This document shows, piece after piece, positions 12,501 to 27,500 of a DNA stretch of 64,000 nucleotides. The stretch is from the NCBI GenBank assembly GCA_963678675.1, contig OY783196.1, positions 27,940,827 to 28,004,826 on the forward strand, given 5' to 3'. The notes under the pieces were generated by a model. It did not search any database. It saw only the letters and a program-made list of their open reading frames with translations, and was not told where the DNA came from. Source of the stretch: Xiphydria camelus. Taxonomy: Eukaryota; Arthropoda; Insecta; Hymenoptera; Xiphydriidae. Numbering within the stretch: position 1 is the first letter of the stretch; each line of letters begins with the position of its first letter. The position numbers were made by a program, and so were the translations under genes.

Positions 12501-15500
12501 ATTGTGCAGTCTTAGGAAAAGTAGGTTTTGCTGGGAACTTTTTGTTATCGCGATAGAAATATTATCTGTGGTAGCAAAGGTATGTTCGATAACAGCAGAT
12601 ATAACTGCAATCGCAGTGAAGCTTTTTCTTTATTATAGTAAAAAAAATTACTCTATTCCAGTAAATATTTTTACTAATACTGCATATATCTTCTGCACCC
12701 ACAGATAATATTTTTATCACGACAGCGAGAAATTTTCAGCAAAACCTAGTTTTGTTAAAATTGCAAAATCATTTTTTTCCGTGCGCAAATTTTCACGTGC
12801 GGTCCCTCATTTATGAGTGCAATTTATTATCGTTTTTTTTGTATATCGTGATCTTCCGAAATCGATATATTTTTTGACAATTTTTCGTACCATTTACGTC
12901 GCTCGGGCTATGTTTATGATTTTTAAAAAATATCCGAGCCAACATCGACACGTTTTCGCATTCATAACTGATCCGCAGCAGAGAGAAACTTACCTGTGAC
13001 TGTGGAACGCATGAGAGTTCGATGTTGTCACCGAGTAGGTCAGGATCGGTGACCCTGATGCCGGGTAAAATCGTCGAGCCAATCGGGGTGTCCTCGGCGG
13101 CGACCGCTTCGTAGGGGGTGCCGATGAAGCGAGGGGGGTTGTCATTTTCGTCGAGGACAATGACGTAAGCGTCGACTCCGACGATGTTCGGCTGGAGACC
13201 AGCTGGTACCTGGTCTTCAAGCGTCACGCGGAAACGTATCGTGTCATTTTCCTGGAACGAAGAGATGACCAAGGCTAAATTTAGAATTTTTATTCCAACT
13301 GGAAAAATTAATAGAAAATTTCCCCACGTGAATCATCAATTGTAGCTCTAAACCCACAGAGAAGAAGTCTAGTTGAAAATACGAACCTAATAATAGAAAA
13401 ATGTATTTCAGACGAATAGAGGAATTTATTCGCATCGAACAAAAGTCTATTTGAATTTGATAAATATTCTACTAGGTTCGTACTCGGTTAAAAAGACGTG
13501 CGAAACATTTATCTAATTCAAATAGACTTTTGTACGATGCGAATAAAAACCTATTTAGCTCAAATACATTTTCCATCAGATTCGTACAGTTCGTGTTCTA
13601 TAGATTCGTATTCAACCAGACTTTTTCGTTGACGTTGAATCCCACTGGATAACGAAACACAGCGAACAGTGCACTAAATATTTCGTCGCTTCGGCAAACG
13701 ATTAATCGAGGCCGTTCAATATTTAGTCTGTCGATTAACTGTTTGCTGGAGTACTGAACGACGAACCGATCGTTTAGTTATATAATACTTTGAGGGAAAC
13801 TCTCGGCCGAAGCAATTAAGTATTTACCTCGCCATCCTCGACTCCATCGCTTATCTGTTTCATTCTCTCAAATTGTGTACTCTCTCGCTGTATAGAAATA
13901 CCTAATTCATCGTAGGCGGAGTCGATTACAATGCTAAACAGTAATGACTGTAAAAAATCACTGTGCGTCAGCCGACTAGGTACTGTACATTTTAGCGACC
14001 CGTGCCGTACTCCTTTCTTCGCACAGAGGTCGAAGCGATTAAATATTTAGTTCGCCGCCGGTTTAATCCATTACTTATTTGTTCCGGCCAAGTTTCGTCC
14101 TCGCGGCGTATACCTATACAGACACCGGCAATTTCTCGCAGCCGGGGTCGATATGGCCGTTACCTACGCACGGCGCGCGAGGTACGATGGCGAGTAAAAC
14201 GACGTAACTCGTTACCCACACGCGTATATATATACAGATATAGGTTTACGCGCAGCAGTGTTATTCGGTCGGGGGAGGCGTGAGATTTATTGCCGGAGAC
14301 TGGGAATGTCGTTAAACGACTGTATGTGTATATCGTAGGTGTATACGCGGAATATCGAGCTCGACGAGGCTAATACCTCTGAAAGCGCTCGTGCTCCTCG
14401 CTCTACGGATTTTTCTCCCGGCGATTGCGAATTAAAATGACTAACTCTCGCGCGCCGACATCGAATTCCGTTTCTTCGCGACTTCTCGCAAGATACGATA
14501 TAATCCGTATTTATAGGTACACCGAGGGAAGAGTTTATTAATAGTTAATAAATGTACAATAATTTAAAATACGACGAAATGAATATTTCGTCAGAACGAG
14601 AAAATATATGTTAATTATTAAAACGATTATCTCGAAAGATTCAATTGCGTCGAATAAATATTGCAATAATTAACGAATATTTATTTGCTCCGATAAAACG
14701 TTTCTTTCGCCATATTCAAACAAATATTTATTAATCACAAATAAACTATTTTCTCGGGGTGTACAGTTCTTCTTCTCTCCGATATGGCTAAGCATTGCAG
14801 GGATTCTCGATCCGACCTGACGTTCCTCTCGATTCGTCCATCAGAGAAGCAACGCAGCTTCCCGCTTCGCATATCGCATACAGCCGCGGGGAACCCTGCG
14901 CGCACACATAAATCCCTAAAGCATCACGTACGAGTCATGCACTCCCTCTTCCTCCTCCGCCCTGCAGATAATTCGTCGCATTCTTCGACGTCCCGTCGCG
15001 AGCAGACGGCGTTGTTCGCGAAGCGGAATGCTTTCGAGCCGCGCGCGCGCGCGCGCGTGTGTGTGTCGCGAAGCTGCGGTACGCGAGCCGCGCCGCGCGG
15101 AAGTTTCGATATACCTACCGGGCTCTCTCGTTTCTGGCGCTGACGCCTCCTCGCAGCGCGCGTGCCAGGATTCGCAATCACGTTCGCTAAATTTTCCCCG
15201 GCGTTCTATTTTCCGCGGCCGCGGGTTTCATCGAGTGACGACTTCGCCGAGAATTCGTTCGCCCTACTCGCCGATCGTTTGTTTTGCCGGGTCCCGTTTG
15301 ATCCTCTCCGCGTTGATTGCCGCGAAAAGCCGTTCTCGCCGGGGCCGAGCGCCAGGTGCGCGCTCGTTTGCTTACACCCGCGCGCGCGCGCGGTCGAAAT
15401 TATTCACGAACGCTTTGTGCTCCGGGAACAAGGGGGTGGTCGAGCGCACGTACAGACGCTTCTCATCGGCGTACGGTGTAGGTACGGATACGAGGTGATA

Positions 15501-18500
15501 TCGGCCGCACGGAGGGTCGAGCGAGTTCCTACCTCTCGATCCAGAGGCGCGGCCAACGTGATAACGCCGGTGCTCGGGTCCACGACGAACTTGTCCGTCA
15601 GCTGTATCCCGTATTTAACGGGGGAGCCTTCAGGGTCGTGGCCCTTCAGGGTGAACACCTCGGACCCGACGGGGATGGCCTCGGAGAGCGCAAGTCCGGT
15701 GGGGTATCCTCGAGGTTCCAGGACCGGCGGCTCGTTCACGTTGTTGCTCGCTGGAACAGAAAGGGTCGGTCGTTTGATCCTCTTATTGACTCGATCGAAC
15801 GGGGCGCGCGGAGGGTGGATTCTATCCGCGCGTACCCGCTACCCCTATACCGATCGACGAACGAACGGGAGACGACCTTCCGTATAGGTATAGATCGGGT
15901 CTGGAACGGTTATTGAGGTCTGCGAAATGGGACGAGGAATGTGGGAGGCGAATGGCGCGTCGGGGGTGAGGTGGAACCGGTTTGCCGCGATGTTTAAGTC
16001 GCTCGTCGCCCGGAGATTTTCGCGAAAATCGTTATCTCTGGAATCGAACTGTCGATCCGATTTTATTCGGTGTATTTTTTCCATGCCAATTTCAAGAATA
16101 ATGGTTTTATTCGGGAGATCTCAAAGGCATAGCGAGATATCGATGATTTTTTGAGAATAAATTATTTTCTCACACGCGTGCAATCATCGATATCTCGTGT
16201 TTCCCTTGAGATGCGGACCTGATAACCGTGCTTTTCGTAATCAGCGTGGAAAAATACACGAGATAGTGTCGATTTCGATTTTTATCACAGCATCAAGTGA
16301 TACATTTTCCTTCTGGATTAGTTCTTTAGGATGATTCGACGTTTGCGTGTATTTTCGAAAGGGTTGCTATGATATAACTCGACTTTCAAAAGAGGCTCCC
16401 ATTGAAATTGCCTTGCGCACACATACGTGTGATATTTCAATAGCTTTCTCTGCAAAAAATAAAGCGCGAAATATACAGTCAGACCTTTCACCATTTCCCC
16501 GTCTTACGATCGTAAAAACGTTCAAAGTATTCCTATACCGTATACCGCATCCACGTATAACGTTTACTATACGGCAACCGCCTGAACGCCTCGCGGTAAC
16601 TTTTTTTTCCACCTTCCGAGCAAAGTTACTTACTCCGTTTCCGCGAGATGAATACAGACGCACGCGACGTGGAACGAGCGGAAGCCGCGGCTCGCAGGTG
16701 CGACCGACGATTCGGAGGAGAAAACAGCAGCGTTATTTCAGGATTATTTCGCGGGCAAGGCGCGATGTTATTCTTATTACACCGGTGCGACGATATTTTT
16801 CTTCCTTTTGGTATTCCCCCGTCACAGCGTAGGTACCGCACCGGCTTTCAGGGGAATTACATTAACAAGTCTAAGGTAAGCACGGAGAAGCCCGATACCG
16901 GGGGAGCTTTCCGCGCGTCGCCACGCCTCCCCCGAACCCCCCTGGCCCTCCACGTCGTCGGGACGCTTTATTTTCTTTTTGCTTCCTTCGACTTTTTTCC
17001 CGGGCTCCTCGAGAACCGCCGCCGGCTTCACCCAGGCTCTATCGAACTCCCCGCCGCCGCTTCGACTCTTCCTATACCTCCCACGCGCGCCGCCGGGTGC
17101 GTTCGTTTCGCCGCGCGCGCGTTGAGGAATACGTATTTGCGATTTATACGGTTATTCATCGATTAAGATGTTCAGCATATCGCGCCAAGTTACGTCGCGA
17201 GACGACAATGTTGAAGGGTGCCATAATGCGAAACGTGGTATGTATAGAAACAGACGAATTTTACACAGGAGGAGTAATTAATGTAACAATTTTAATGAAA
17301 GCAATTAATTTGATGTATTAGGTATCTGATCCTGTTTAGTTTGGATGCTGCCTGATATAGATATACAATTTTTTTCGTAATAATTCAAGTGTAAAGTGGC
17401 ACATACTTCCTGTTCTGATAGAAAATCATATTTTGCTGAAAATGGCACTTTTTGCATACCTATGGCACCCTTCAATTGCTGATGTCGGCGGGTCGATTTC
17501 GGATCGAGCTAATGTTAGAAATGTGCGCAATGCTTCCGGGAACCACCCCTTCTCCTCCTCGAGCTCGCGTACTACCGGGTTGCTCGAATTACCAAACACC
17601 CGAGCTCTCTCTTTATCCCCAACAATAGCCCAAGGACCAATGCGGAGGAATTCAAAAGGTCCTCCATTCTTGTCCGTAATAAGATATCCTCCGCGGGAGC
17701 CACGCAGATATGTACATCCGCGTCTCTCCCGGGTGCAATACGTATATAACTGTAGGTACTCGCGTACCGCACCGCGGATCGGATTGCAGCCAGTGCAGTG
17801 CGGGGCGAGAGGATCAATCCGCGACGAGTTCTGCCGTATATATATACGTACCCATTCGCCGATCGTCCTGCGCTCCTGTCGCCGAGGAAACGCGACGACG
17901 CTTCCGGGGATTGCCTCTCAGGATCCGCGCGCGCGCGCGCGCGAAATTAGGGAAAAAGTTTACAGACCAATGAGCATATCCGGCGCAGCGTCTGCATTCC
18001 GGATTTGCATTCGGCGTGCTGCAGCGGCATTCGGGTGATGACCCGCGGGCTTTGGGATAAGAGAGCGCGCGAAGAGAGGAGAGGGGATGGAAACGAATCG
18101 CGGGGGCACGGAATGGCAGGGGAGTGAAGCGCCCACCCTCGGGGGGCTCGTTTCGCAGAATTAATCGGGCGACGCGCCAAAAAAGAAAGCCCGCTTTCTC
18201 GCGTTTGCCGCTCGACGCGGGCAAACCCTTCCGCGCGCGGGGAGCTCGTTGTTCCGTGATCGCCGCGACTTCTCGTTAGCGCGGAGAGAAAGCGCCTCGA
18301 TCCCGGCGCGCGGTGTCTTTCGTTAACCCTTTTAGAGTGCCGGACGACGATATATCGTCGTTCGCTCAGGACCGATATTGGTTATTTTATTAAAAATGAT
18401 TGTGAATGTAATGCTTGTACTTCATACTACGTGACCTACATAAAACTGTGATCAAACGATGATTATCGTTATGTGCAAATATTGTTTGTAGAAGGGAAAC

Positions 18501-21500
18501 TTGTTTATATGTTTTCCAACGTGTTTCATATTTATGTTATTCGTATGATTTTCAATATATATTGAAATGCAATTGACATTACATTATTCTCCCTTTCTTC
18601 TGTAATACGCTGCATTCTGAATTTGTTAAGTATCATTCTTAGTTTGGTTTTCATGAGCTTTTTCCTAAAGTTAGTAAATTCGTCAAATTCGTCCGGTTAT
18701 CTTCGCGTAAATACACGGTTTTCGCTCGGCACTACAAGGGTTAACGATTAACGGGCTGCCTTCGCGAGCCGAAAATAATCGTTTCGATCCAGCCGCGCGT
18801 CGCGTCGTTATTTCGGGTTGAATTGAACGGACGACATTGTGGACTCGGTGTCTTTATTTCCGAAAGAAAAAAACAGGGCACGGAAAGGTAACCATTTGAG
18901 GAATCACGAAAGCAGTCCATTTTCGCCTCCCTTCCGCGATAATTACGGAAGTGCGAAGGGTTGAAGACGCCATCCGTCGCGTACACCTGCCGATTCTCTC
19001 CACCCTCCATCGATTCGTTCGCTCGTTGGAACCAATTAGAGACGGCTGGCGCGCGAAATAGCGAGGGCGCGCAATCGATGCGTCGTCGCGTCTATCCGAT
19101 GTGCGCGCGCGCGTCAGCAATGCGCGAAAATCCGCGGGCTGCGGGAATTTTTAATTGGCCCTTGTCGCGAGGCGAACGGATATCGTACACTGAGAAAAAA
19201 ATCTGATTGAAAGAACCATCATTTAACGAAAAATCATGGTCGATTTTGACGCCAACCACGATTTCATTAATTTTCGAAGCAGTGAAGTTCTGGTTATAAT
19301 AAGAGGAAATTACGATTGCTGCAACCAGACCAATCTGTAGCATGATCCATTGATGTCCCTAACCATTTTTTATGCACTTTACATTACACTGAGGGAAATA
19401 ATTGCAAGTTTCAAAAAAGTATTTCTCGAATCACAAGAACATACGATCTTAAAAATTCTTAAGAGAGGGTACAGATTCCATGTCGAATAGTATTCCTGAT
19501 TCAAGAATACCTTCGTTGGGACAACAATTACTCGAGCCTATCAAATATTTTCTTGCATGAAAAAAACCATGGCTCGATCCTGAAATTAATCATGCTTTTG
19601 ATCGATGAAAACATTTTTTCAGCACCAGCACGCATTACTCTCAGTGTAACATTATCGATCTACTTTTCTGATCAAGGTTAACTGAGGTGCATGGCTATCA
19701 TAAACTACCATCCGATTGTTACTACGACCACGCAGCAAAAGTTATTTCGACTGCATACATGGTCTGTTTAATCGTAAATATGGCAAATACTAGCAACCGG
19801 GAAAATGTAGTCTTGCAATTATTATGGCTGACTCAACTACCTACTCTCTTCTGTCGGTGCGTCTGCTCGCATACGGGAAAAGGGAAGGAAAGTATGCCGG
19901 GAACTCTCCGTGCAGCAATCCGTTCCTCCCGAAAGCTCCTCCTCCCGTCCTTATCCCGGCTTTGTTTCGCAAAGAGAGTCGCGAGCGCCGGGGACGGGAG
20001 GGAAGCCCGGGAACGAAAAGAAACTCGTTACTCTTTGCCATTCGACTTTTCAACTTCGAAGACGGCGCGGGCGGGGCGCGCGCGAGTTAACTGCAGGTTC
20101 TTAGATCCGCGCGCGCGCGCGCGCGGCGCCGACTACGACGCGACGTACCTATAAACGGTTAAAGCGCGAACGAATAGAGCCGTGGAACTCGGGAAGGAGG
20201 AATTTCAATATTGAATCTTCCCGTATTGGATGTGGTGCGCCGCGAGACGGTCGCCAGGAGCGACGGGCCGTTAGGGGTCGGACGTGGTTCGAGTATCACG
20301 GTAGTGGCGGCGCGCCGGTGAATGAGCCAGCGGCGCGATCGAATTTCGGGGAAGGTCGAAATTATTTACGAATTGTTCGCGAGGTGCGAGGCCATCTCGC
20401 GTCTGTATTCGTGTTTTGTTTAATATCTATCTCTCGTCTCGCGTCGGTTTCCGTCAATCGTTCCCACCGACGTCTCTGGTACCCACCCCTCTTCCGGTCC
20501 CGCTTCACTTCCGTCGCGTTTCCCCTGCCGCGTTCGTTCTTCCCCGTCCCGAAGTATCCGATTAACGTGAGCAACGACGGGGAAGCTTATCGATAAATTA
20601 GCCTTCCGCGGTATGCGTGTAATTTTACCCGAGAAGTCAACAAAAAGTCAGCGCCCTATTTGAGGAGCGAGAATCTCTCAAATATAAACGGCACTGCGAA
20701 AGCGGGCGAATAAATATACAGAGCGGCAACGATTACTCGCTCCGTACTCGCAAATATTAATGAACCCGAAGGGCTGTACCGATGAAATTCGTCGGGAAAC
20801 ACCAATGTAATACACTTCCGACGGGAAGGAAATGTTGGCGCGAACCGCGCGGCTCTCGAGGTCCGAGAAATCGACAGTCGATTTTACTTATCCGATCTCG
20901 CCCCCGCGGCGAGAGATCCGACGATGCGATATACCTCGTACCACCTTAATCCCCTTTCTTTTTTCCTCTCCCGACTCGATCGACGCAGTCTGATCTGACG
21001 TGCGTATATCGGCCGTGGTAGAGCTTTACGTGCCTCGAATACTCTTCGAAATACATATTCGCGCCATTCGTGTATACTGTACAATCGAATGACGTCATCT
21101 TGAATTTCGACTCGATCGTCGCTGTACCGAAAAAAAAATAACCTATTCAATCTAATCAAATTTCTGAAGACCATGATCTGACCCGTTTGATGAAATATGA
21201 ATCCTCCATCTGTTTGTTTAAACTGATAATTTTCTCGCTAGAATAACTATAGTTATTCTGATCAGAAAAATATTTAGTTATTCTAACTACATATTTGGTT
21301 CTAATAACTTGCTAATATTTTGCTTCAAATAACTAGACTCGTTTAATCAGGTGCGTTTTGTCATTTTAACCAAATTATTTTTTCTCAGTCTATAACGAAC
21401 AATTTCACGATCCAAGAAATTCTAATACATCTCGTCCGTATTTTCTCGTTCGAATCGACGTATATCGCTCGCGAAGCCTTCGTGGCGATGAATTATTTGG

Positions 21501-24500
21501 AGAGGCAATTCGGAGAACTCGACGCTCTCGCAATTCAAAGAGAGAGTCAATCTAATTCTCTTCGTCTCCCGCCGTGTACAGCGCTCTGCGGATGAATCAG
21601 ACGACGCGATACGCTTCGTAATACGACCACGCGGTGCGATTCCTCTACGTCCCTCTCAGTTTCCGTGCCCCGTCGATCGACGCGTCTGATCCGCCGTGTG
21701 TATATTGGCTGAGACGGCTTACGTGGTTCGAATACCACGCGTGGCGGCATTCGCGCCGGCCGCTGTGTATTATACACACGTATAGCGCGCCCCCCTACAA
21801 GCCGATAACCGCCCGCAATTACCTATACGGCGTTTCCGCGAGAGCGTCGCGTCGACACATAATGCCGCGTTCGATCGTAATGCGTCTACGCGCATCCGTT
21901 CGCCCGTCTGTTCCCTCGCTATTTGTACGCGGCTCTCGGTGGTCGCGAGGGGGTGCGGATAATATTTGGAGGGACAATGCGAGTTGTTCGTTCAACAAGA
22001 CGCGTTGTATCTCAACAATTGCGTAATGATTTGTTATAAATTGTATATTTATTTATATCGACGAATTAATTTATTTACAATCATATACATTACAAAATTA
22101 GACATTAATTTATTTAATTAATAATAGTGAAATATAGAACGCGTCGAATCTCATCCACGAATTAATTCTGGGATCTTTTTATCCGGTTGAATTATAATCG
22201 AATTAAAATTTAATGATAAACCAGGCACTGTTCGACATCTACATACAATCTGTCGAAAAATTCAAAGTTGTACCTTTAAAAAGCTTTAGAATTAAAGTTG
22301 CGCGCCAAAAGGCGGAATACCACATGTGAGGATAGTAGTTATATGTACTTGGCTACGAACGTACATCAATGAAAATGCAAAGTTTCGCCGGAAAAACGCC
22401 CGCGCGAAGAGCTTCCCGGAGTGTGGTTGGTTACCTCCTGCCGCGTCAGCACGCCCATACTCCACGCGAGTGCGTTTGACGTCACCCGCCGTGAAAATGA
22501 CATTCTTCGCGTAGGTTTTTTTTTCGCTCGACCTTGCGCATCGGCGGAGGGGGTGGCGTTCGGTTTATCGGTGTAGGTATCATGTTACAAGGGGTCGACA
22601 AGCGCGCGCGGAAAGGCTGACTGGTCGAAAAAGCTCCGGTCCGGGTTCCGCGGATGCTTTTTGTACGCCGAGGGGAAAATGGCGTTAACCGTCTTCCCTT
22701 CGATCCCGCATTCGGCGCGTCGTTGTACCATTCCCGCGTGCGAGCAGCGAGAACCAGGCGAGAAGCCCGCGCGGAAAAGTGAGACTCCTCGGTTGATGCA
22801 TCCAATCACATTATCCCTCCCTCGCTATAAGGATTCATATTTCGGGGAAAAGCTACACGCGATGAGTTTTCTCGTGTGGCTAAAAGCGCCGGGAGTCCCT
22901 TGACTTCCCTCCACGTAGGAGCGTGTTCCATTATTACACGAGTAACGCTCGAGGGAGAGAGCCGGGCGTATATTATTACGCGTTTGCTCGGGTAAAATAT
23001 CTCCAGCTGGTCCTTGGTCGAAAAATTGCCGAGCTTTAGTTGCGCTCGAAATATTTCGGGATTTTTCTGTTTCGCGCGCGATTTCGCGAAACGGGGGATA
23101 TATCGGTAGCCATACGTATTGGAGGGTGAAAATCTACGAAAAAAGTGTCATTGAAGGATAATAATTAACACTAGAACTACCGAATGGTCGCGCTTTATAA
23201 GACGGTCGTTTTGGCGGGTGATTATCTCGTTATCCGTGGATTTTTCGTCCACACTGCTGCAGAACTTTTTTGTAGACCGAAATGTGCTCTACAAAAAAGT
23301 ATTCTACCAATTTTGACAAAAACCTCACGGGTTACGAAATAATTGAGGTTGAATGGAACTCTGGATAAGACACCGGACAAATTGACCGGTTGCGGTAGTT
23401 CTAGTGTTAAAAAACAGAATTATACGTAGAGTTCGTTGACTCGAAATACGAGCCGGTATTTATCATCCTTCGATCATTCGGTCAACCGAAGCAGTCGCGA
23501 TGCGTGTATGCGAAGCCTCCCCATCCACGACCGAAAGTCCTGCGGGGAGCGAAAGAAAGGGAGAAACTTATACAGACCCCGAGAAATATGGTGTCGAAGT
23601 GCCTAGCTGTCGCTTGCAAATTCTCCCGTCGTCGCCACTGTTATCGATGGCCGCGCATTACGCGGAGATTTTGTCGATCGCTCTCGTAAGTGGAATATTA
23701 TATTAAACGCGCGCGCGCGCGCTCTCCGGGGCGTTTCGTCATTTTCACCTCTCGACGGGTGCGCTATTTCCGATTTTTCCAAAGCCATCCGCACGCGAAA
23801 GCGCGCGTGTCACATGTGGAAACCGATGAAATATGCAGATATACATGTGTCGAAGCAGCGCGCGATAGGTTTAATTATATTTCGAAACTTTCGCATATAG
23901 AAAAATAATTCGTTAGTATAGCATTGTTTGAGTTACTGTAACAAAAATTCAAGTTTTAATAATAACAACAGATCGATTTGTCGTGATAACGAAAAAAAAA
24001 AAGAAGAAGAAAGTTATGATTTTTATTGTAACAAAACAAACCTTTTCAAAAATTTTCATCTCAACGGTAATTTTTTTTACCTTAACAAAAAATGCTACTA
24101 CAATAACTAATTTTCGATGTTTTTACTACGACGAAATTAGTTTTTTCCGTGCGACAAGGAGAAAAATATAATCAAAGGGAAGAGCACGATAAATGCATTG
24201 AATTTTACTGCATCGATACGCAACCACCCCCAAATAGTTTTACATCAATAGCGTTCGATGTAACGAATACGTAATAAAAAAAATTAACAGTATAATCGAA
24301 TCAGACTCGCCACCGCGTGGAAAATTGCAGCAGCCTCTGGTTCGCGACGAATCCACCCTTTTATTTTCATCGAGCACGCGAAAGGTTGCCCCGCGCGCGT
24401 AAAATACGATTTCACAATTTACTCTCATTATTTCACCGTCGATTTATCGCCAGCGACGCGTATCGAAAAACGAGCCTCCTATATCTATACAGACACGTGT

Positions 24501-27500
24501 ACCTATATGTGTACAAGCTCGCGGGACAAAATTGGCCGCCCTCTCCCTCCCCGTCGCCACTCGACCTATATCTCGTGCCTCGGCTTCGACAATGGAGCCG
24601 CGGCGAACGGTTCTCACAAACGACGTCGAGATGAGAATCGCGTTCGCTCTCCCGTCTTTGAAGAGAGAAGAAGGTCAGGTGTGCGCGTATCGACGTAACG
24701 TTCAAAAATGTATTCATGAAGGGTAGTCATCGATCCGGTATAGACCCGAACCCGTAACGCGCGAGAGTAGGGCGATATAAAACTGAAAAGGTGAGATGAA
24801 ACTTTTCCTCGCAGTCGCTCGACCCGAGAAGGACCTTAAATTAGATTTACTTCCAGCCGTGAAATTTCGTTCGAAAGTTTAACTTCGTCGACGAGAGAAT
24901 CCATTCGATCGAACTGCAGCCGAAAACTACATCGAAAAGTGGGGGCCGGGTGAATGCAGCGCGAGAGAAAAGAAAATCCGCGAAAACCCTGTCGAGAAAA
25001 AAAAAAGTACAGCCGCTCGCACTCGCGTGGAGACGTACTCCGCGCGGGACGCTCCTCGACGAAGTTTTCCGCGACATTTATTCAACTACGGCGCCCGAGC
25101 GAGAGCGCCCTCTGTTCGTTTCGAGAACATGCACCGCGGAGTGGTCTCGCTTTGAAATAATCCGCACGACGCACAACACGAGCGACGAAAGAGTTTCCCG
25201 GACTCCATTCGCCGGGGATAAATTCGTTCCGCGAGGTCTCCTCCTCCCCCCCCCCCCCTTACGTCGTCGACACGGAAAGCGCGGGGATCGATTTTGAGTT
25301 CCCTTTCAGGTGCCACAGCTGTGTCACGGGTCCCGCGTCATTTTCGAGAGGCAGAATGGACCGTGCGCTCTCCCTCTCTCTCTCTTTCTCTCTCTGCCAT
25401 TGTCGCGCGGGCATTCGCTGCGGAAAGCTCGTTTGCCCCGGCTCTGTGGAACTACTTTTTTTTTTCGTTTCTCCGCCTCTTCATCGTACGTGGGTTTTCG
25501 CCGGATTTCTGTACCCGCGTGTCGCCGGAACGAGTGCTGGAAGGGGTTCATAGGGAGGGAGGAGAAAATGAGGTGGGATCAGTCTGTAAAATTTGACGTC
25601 GATGGTCCGTCGACGCGGCTAACGAGAAAAAGCTCCTCGCTCGCAATTATCGGAGTTTTCCTTGTTCGTATTTCTCGTCGAGATTTCCTTTCACGCGTCG
25701 AAAACGTCGCGGAGTCCCTTGGACAGTCGAGAGACGCGCGGTTCGAGACAACTGCGGAGAGGGGGGAGGGGGGGGGGGGGTAAATTTGTAATTCTGATTT
25801 GTGCAAAACAATGACGAATAATCGTAAATATAATCAAATTATGAATCGAAGACGAAGTAAAATAAATTGTTTCCGGCGTTCTTATAATCGCGTCGTTCTC
25901 CTGGAAAAGCAATACGAAAAAGTGCTTACGAGTTTCTAAATCGAAGCTTATATATACCGACGCTCTCAAAGGACTGGAGAAAAAAAAAGCGTCGCGAAAC
26001 GAAGGCTGTCACTTCCCGTCGTCCGTCCTCGATAATCCCGAACTCCGCCGTGACTTCGGCCCCGCCCTCCTCGGATATCGCGTCGGCGAAACGGCGGAAG
26101 GCCGGAGATGAAAAGGCGCGAAGCGAGAAGATTCGCGAATGATTCTATTCCATAATCGGACCAGCCGTGCGTGCTCCGGGAGCCCGTGGGCTGTCTCTCT
26201 TCCCCCTCGTACCTACGGCGACACACCGAATCCGCAGTGCCGAGAAATTCAATTACGGGATATTCAAACTCCCCCTCCGCGTCGCCGGGCGCATCCGTAT
26301 CCCCGTCGGCAGTTCGTACGGGTACGTATAGCGCGGGCCGTACCCGAGGCGCGAGCCGATGATCGATATACAGCGCGAAACTAAAGTGACCCAGACGTGT
26401 ACTGAAAATACCTCGCGTTATCGCCGTACATGCAATGCCGGTATAATGCGCTTCGTTGTTCGCCACTCGATGGCCTGTTTATGGACGACTATCCGCGGGT
26501 AAACAACTTTGCTCGTTTAAAGCGGATTATAACGGTCAGCTTCCGGAAGAGCTACACGGGGGTGTCTGGATGAAAAGCTCGTCGGAGGAACACGTTAATA
26601 CGGTATACAGACATTTTCGAATAATGCACGGAAAATTTTAGAAATCTTCGAGAACGTCGAAATCTATTGTCTTGCACTGATATAACATATGTATAATATA
26701 TACCTCGTATAGGTACGCGTAAACTTATTCACCAGGAAAGAGACTCGAATCACTATTATCTCATTATTTATGAACCTATTTATTTTTAGCCTACGTCGAT
26801 GTAAGACTTTGTTATAGATAAAAGTGTATTTAATCTTCGAAAAAGTATTATACAAATATAAGCCTAAAGCTCATAGAGATAATGAGATAATAGTGATTCG
26901 AATTTCTTTCTTGGCGAGTAAATTTAGCCTTATGTGATACCATAAATGCGACTAAACTTACTCACCCCAGGAAGGAAACTCGAATTACTATTATCTCATT
27001 ATCAATGAACTTTTGGCCAACATCGATATAAGACTTTTTTCTAGCTAAAGATGCAACGTTCAAAAAAGTATTACGTAAATGTTAGCCAAAATCTTATAGA
27101 TAATGAGATAATAGTGATTGGAATTTTTTTTCCTGGTAAGTTTAGCCTTATATGAATTCCGTCGAGGAGATTGGGAACCGCTCGGGAGTGGAGGGAATGT
27201 ACGACCCTGCATACGCGGGGGTATATACATTTACATACTCGCATCTAAGTACGACCGACGACGCGCGCGATTCCACTCAACTTGAGCCCGCAACGCGGTC
27301 ACCTGCTGCCGTGCGCAGAGGGAATGAGTAATAGCGGGTGCAAATTGCTCGGGGTTTCCGGAAATAGACGCTAATCGGATTCGCTCGTGGGTTCAACTTT
27401 GCGAGCGGTGTACGTCGGATCGAAGTATCGAATTTTTTCGCGAATACGCGTATTATTCGATAGGCATAGGATCTCTTCAAATGCCGCCCCGGAAAAAGCA

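Noticed and set aside
14000..14270. Possible duplication of 13815-13990
   Set aside because: A few motifs are shared in order (GAAGCRATTAARTATTTA, TTACTTATTTGTT-like), but the match is too weak by eye to report as a feature.
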